From the NCBI GenBank assembly GCA_023412005.1, contig JAEYOE010000023.1, positions 3,182-67,181 of the forward strand: DNA of 64,000 nt, given 5' to 3'. The translations under genes and the position numbers were made by a program. The stretch comes from Bacillota bacterium. Its GTDB lineage: Bacteria; Bacillota; Clostridia; Christensenellales; SZUA-584. Numbering within the stretch: position 1 is the stretch's first letter; each line of letters begins with the position of its first letter. Under the pieces are notes generated by a model. That model worked only from the letters and a program-made list of their open reading frames with translations. It was not told the DNA's origin and made no database searches. Positions 62,324 to 64,000 of the stretch are shown here, in pieces.

Positions 62324-63685
62324 CTATTCTTTCAGCTTTACAATAAAGTCATCCACAAGTGTTTTGACCTCTATATTCGTCTGCACTTCATTTTCTATTT
62401 TCTCATATGCGTGCTTAACGGTGGTGTGGTCATTTTTGCCGTATATCTCGGCAATGGCTTTGTATGACAGATCCATTAGCTTGCGTGTCAGATACATCGC
62501 CATTTGACGCGGATACGCCACACTCTGGTTTTTCTTATTGCTCGTGATTTCATCTTCCGATATCTCGTAATACTCACAAACCGCCTGTAATATGTGCTTC
62601 GACGTTATTTTTTTCGTATTTGTCGTTAGAAAATCACGAATGGCAATCTCTGCTTCAACAATATTGGGTGACCGGCCGTTCAGCACGGTATACGCGATGA
62701 TCTTTTTTAATGCGCCTTCAAGAGACCGGATATTAGACGAGACCTTTGTCGCGATTAAATCAAGAATCTCCTTGCTGACTTCACACTTCAAGGATTCCTT
62801 CGAGGTGATGTCGTTCGCTTTCTTTGTCAGAATGGCGAGCTTCGTTTCGTAGTTCGGCGGTTGAATATCCGCAATCAGCCCGCCTTCAAAGCGCGACTGC
62901 AGCCGCTCCTCCAACCTTGCGATTTCTTTTGGCGGTTTATCAGACGAGAGTATGATCTGCTTGTTGTTCTCGTGAAGATCGTTAAACGTGTGAAAGAATT
63001 CTTCCTGTGTGCTTTCTTTGCCCGCAATAAATTGAATATCGTCGATCAGCAGGACATCCGCTTTGCGGTATTTTCTGCGGAATTCCTCTGTTTTTGATGT
63101 ACGGATCGCATTGATCAAGTCGTTTAAAAACGGCTCGCTTTTTACGAACATCACCGTTGCGTTGGTGTCCTTGCTTGATATATGGTTGGCAATCGCCTGC
63201 ATCAGATGTGTTTTTCCAAGCCCGGTTCTTCCGTATATAAACAGTGGGTTGTACGTCAGCCCCGGGTTATCTGCAACGGCTCTGGCGGCGGCATGGGCAA
63301 ACTCATTTGAGCTGCCCACCACAAACGTATCAAATGTAAAATAAGGGTTCAGCGTGGAACGAGAATTCGATGTATTCTCATTGTCGGCTTGAACAGCGGC
63401 GGGCTGCTTTAGCTTCGATGCTTCTTCGGTATTCAGAAAAAAAACATTGATATCCTGTCCGAAGTCCAAGGCATCCGCCGCGTCCGTCATGGCATTAACG
63501 ATCAATGTTTTATAGCTTTTTTCCACCAGTTCCTTGTGAATGGGGTTCAGTGTCTGAAAATAAAAATCGCTGCCTACATTTTTAACCGGAGATAGCGTTT
63601 TAATCCAAGTATCGTAACGGACACTGGCCAGTTCCTGTTTGAGTATTTCCAAAGCTTTTTCCCAAATAACCAAAAAAGTGTCCAC
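62324..63685 (-). CDS. dnaA: Chromosomal replication initiator DnaA, 453 aa
   Basis: Walker A GRTGLGKT at residues 152-159 and Walker B LLIDDIQ (212-218), and the C-terminal box-binding helix-turn-helix with the signature KNDHTTVKHAYEKI. The N-terminal oligomerisation domain starts directly, and a Ser/Asn-rich linker (about 100-112) separates it. Start codon GTG at 63685 behind GAGGT. Upstream lies a DnaA-box cluster, so autoregulation is likely. Confidence 0.97.
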   Translation of the reverse strand: MDTFLVIWEKALEILKQELASVRYDTWIKTLSPVKNVGSDFYFQTLNPIHKELVEKSYKTLIVNAMTDAADALDFGQDINVFFLNTEEASKLKQPAAVQADNENTSNSRSTLNPYFTFDTFVVGSSNEFAHAAARAVADNPGLTYNPLFIYGRTGLGKTHLMQAIANHISSKDTNATVMFVKSEPFLNDLINAIRTSKTEEFRRKYRKADVLLIDDIQFIAGKESTQEEFFHTFNDLHENNKQIILSSDKPPKEIARLEERLQSRFEGGLIADIQPPNYETKLAILTKKANDITSKESLKCEVSKEILDLIATKVSSNIRSLEGALKKIIAYTVLNGRSPNIVEAEIAIRDFLTTNTKKITSKHILQAVCEYYEISEDEITSNKKNQSVAYPRQMAMYLTRKLMDLSYKAIAEIYGKNDHTTVKHAYEKIENEVQTNIEVKTLVDDFIVKLKE

Positions 63686-63759
63686 AATAATACCTCAGAA
63701 ATTTTATATAATATCAAATATTATTAATTTATAAACCAAAACGCCATGAAACTAACAAC

Positions 63760-63792
63760 TCATCCACAGGGTTATCCACATATTGTGGATAA
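63760..63792. promoter_or_regulatory. DnaA-box cluster upstream of dnaA (oriC part)
   Basis: TCATCCACA (63760-63768, one mismatch), perfect TTATCCACA (63772-63780) and perfect inverted TGTGGATAA (63784-63792). The surrounding 63686-63870 is strongly AT-rich. Together with the boxes in the dnaA-dnaN spacer it would make a bipartite origin. Confidence 0.8.
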
Positions 63793-63922
63793 CTATGCAC
63801 TTCATAGTATAAATATTATTCTATCATAGAATAGACGTGCACTCAACATACAAACAAATAAAAAAGCGCTTAAGCTGTAGGACTACAATACATATTGGAC
63901 ACTGAACCTTGAAAATAAAAGA
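63793..63922. other. AT-rich spacer at the right end
   Basis: Includes the near palindrome TATTCTATCATAGAATA (63817-63834) and no gene. It may contain the dnaA promoter. Confidence 0.4.
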
Positions 63923-64000
63923 TGCAGGAGCTGGCTCACGGGGTATTGTTAAGTTGACTAGACAAAAACATTACCGAAAGGAACCATTCCTGCATGAACA
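63923..64000 (+). other. Long-range hairpin and possible gene start cut by the window
   Basis: TGCAGGA (63923-63929) returns as TCCTGCA (63988-63994), and GGCTC inside pairs partly with GAACC. An ATG at 63994 with AAAGGA 11 bases upstream could begin a gene of which only two codons are visible. In many Bacillota rpmH stands here, divergent from dnaA, but a mobile-element start is possible too. Confidence 0.3.

Noticed and set aside
1..64000. CRISPR array, prophage or large toxin/antitoxin island
   Set aside because: No regularly spaced direct repeats, no phage structural genes and no toxin pair were seen; the window is mainly housekeeping genes.

Overview
The window looks like the origin region of a low-to-mid GC Bacillota chromosome, most likely a member of Clostridia. 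Pointers are a large Gram-positive-type SRP RNA with an Alu domain, perfect parS sites of the Spo0J type, a RemB-like protein next to gyrB, AGGAGG-type ribosome binding sites, a cell-wall gene set without outer-membrane genes, and an SdpA-like sigma-D promoter. The species cannot be named from the sequence. Most genes are ordinary housekeeping genes and about two thirds of them lie on the minus strand, pointing away from an origin at the right end.

Left part (1-15 kb, nearly all minus): partial rsmA, a small unknown gene with a structured leader, ftsH, hpt, tilS, mnmG, mnmE, an ANTAR regulator, prs, a PHP phosphatase, a FlK-like thioesterase, a GNAT protein and a class B penicillin-binding protein. 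The middle (15-36 kb) holds a low-molecular-weight phosphatase, Sua5, a VanY-type carboxypeptidase, a three-gene homocysteine-synthesis cluster (UPF0280, NIL-ferredoxin, DUF39), ychF, ppiB, serC-serA, greA-lysS, dus, mreB, an LCP ligase, glycerol-1-phosphate dehydrogenase, nadE and a membrane-anchored solute-binding protein. The right part (36-64 kb) holds gyrA-gyrB-remB, purL, a molybdopterin-type lipoprotein, a BlaI/M56 peptidase pair, hpf, SRP RNA, purA, an MltG-like lipoprotein, a WYL regulator with a VOC protein, TlpA-CcdA, a lipid kinase, a DUF5711-like protein, CvpA, parS sites, parB-parA, a TVP38 protein, dnaN and dnaA, with DnaA boxes at the edge.

The less ordinary content is mostly non-coding. 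A perfect consensus promoter at 361-389 drives a stretch of about 95 nt that ends in a hairpin and looks like an unannotated small RNA. A sigma-D-like promoter plus a c-di-GMP-I-like aptamer sit in front of a 92-residue unknown protein, which suggests a motility-linked switch. The dnaA-dnaN spacer contains tandem DnaA boxes followed by six in-phase trinucleotides, a likely unwinding site, while a second box cluster lies upstream of dnaA. A 22-codon upstream reading frame inside hairpins precedes the solute-binding protein. Several palindromic intergenic repeats and an IS3-type end are present. GyrA has Met where an acidic residue normally stands in the quinolone-binding region, and the ANTAR regulator lacks its phosphoacceptor Asp.

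All statements come from reading the sequence; no database search was run.
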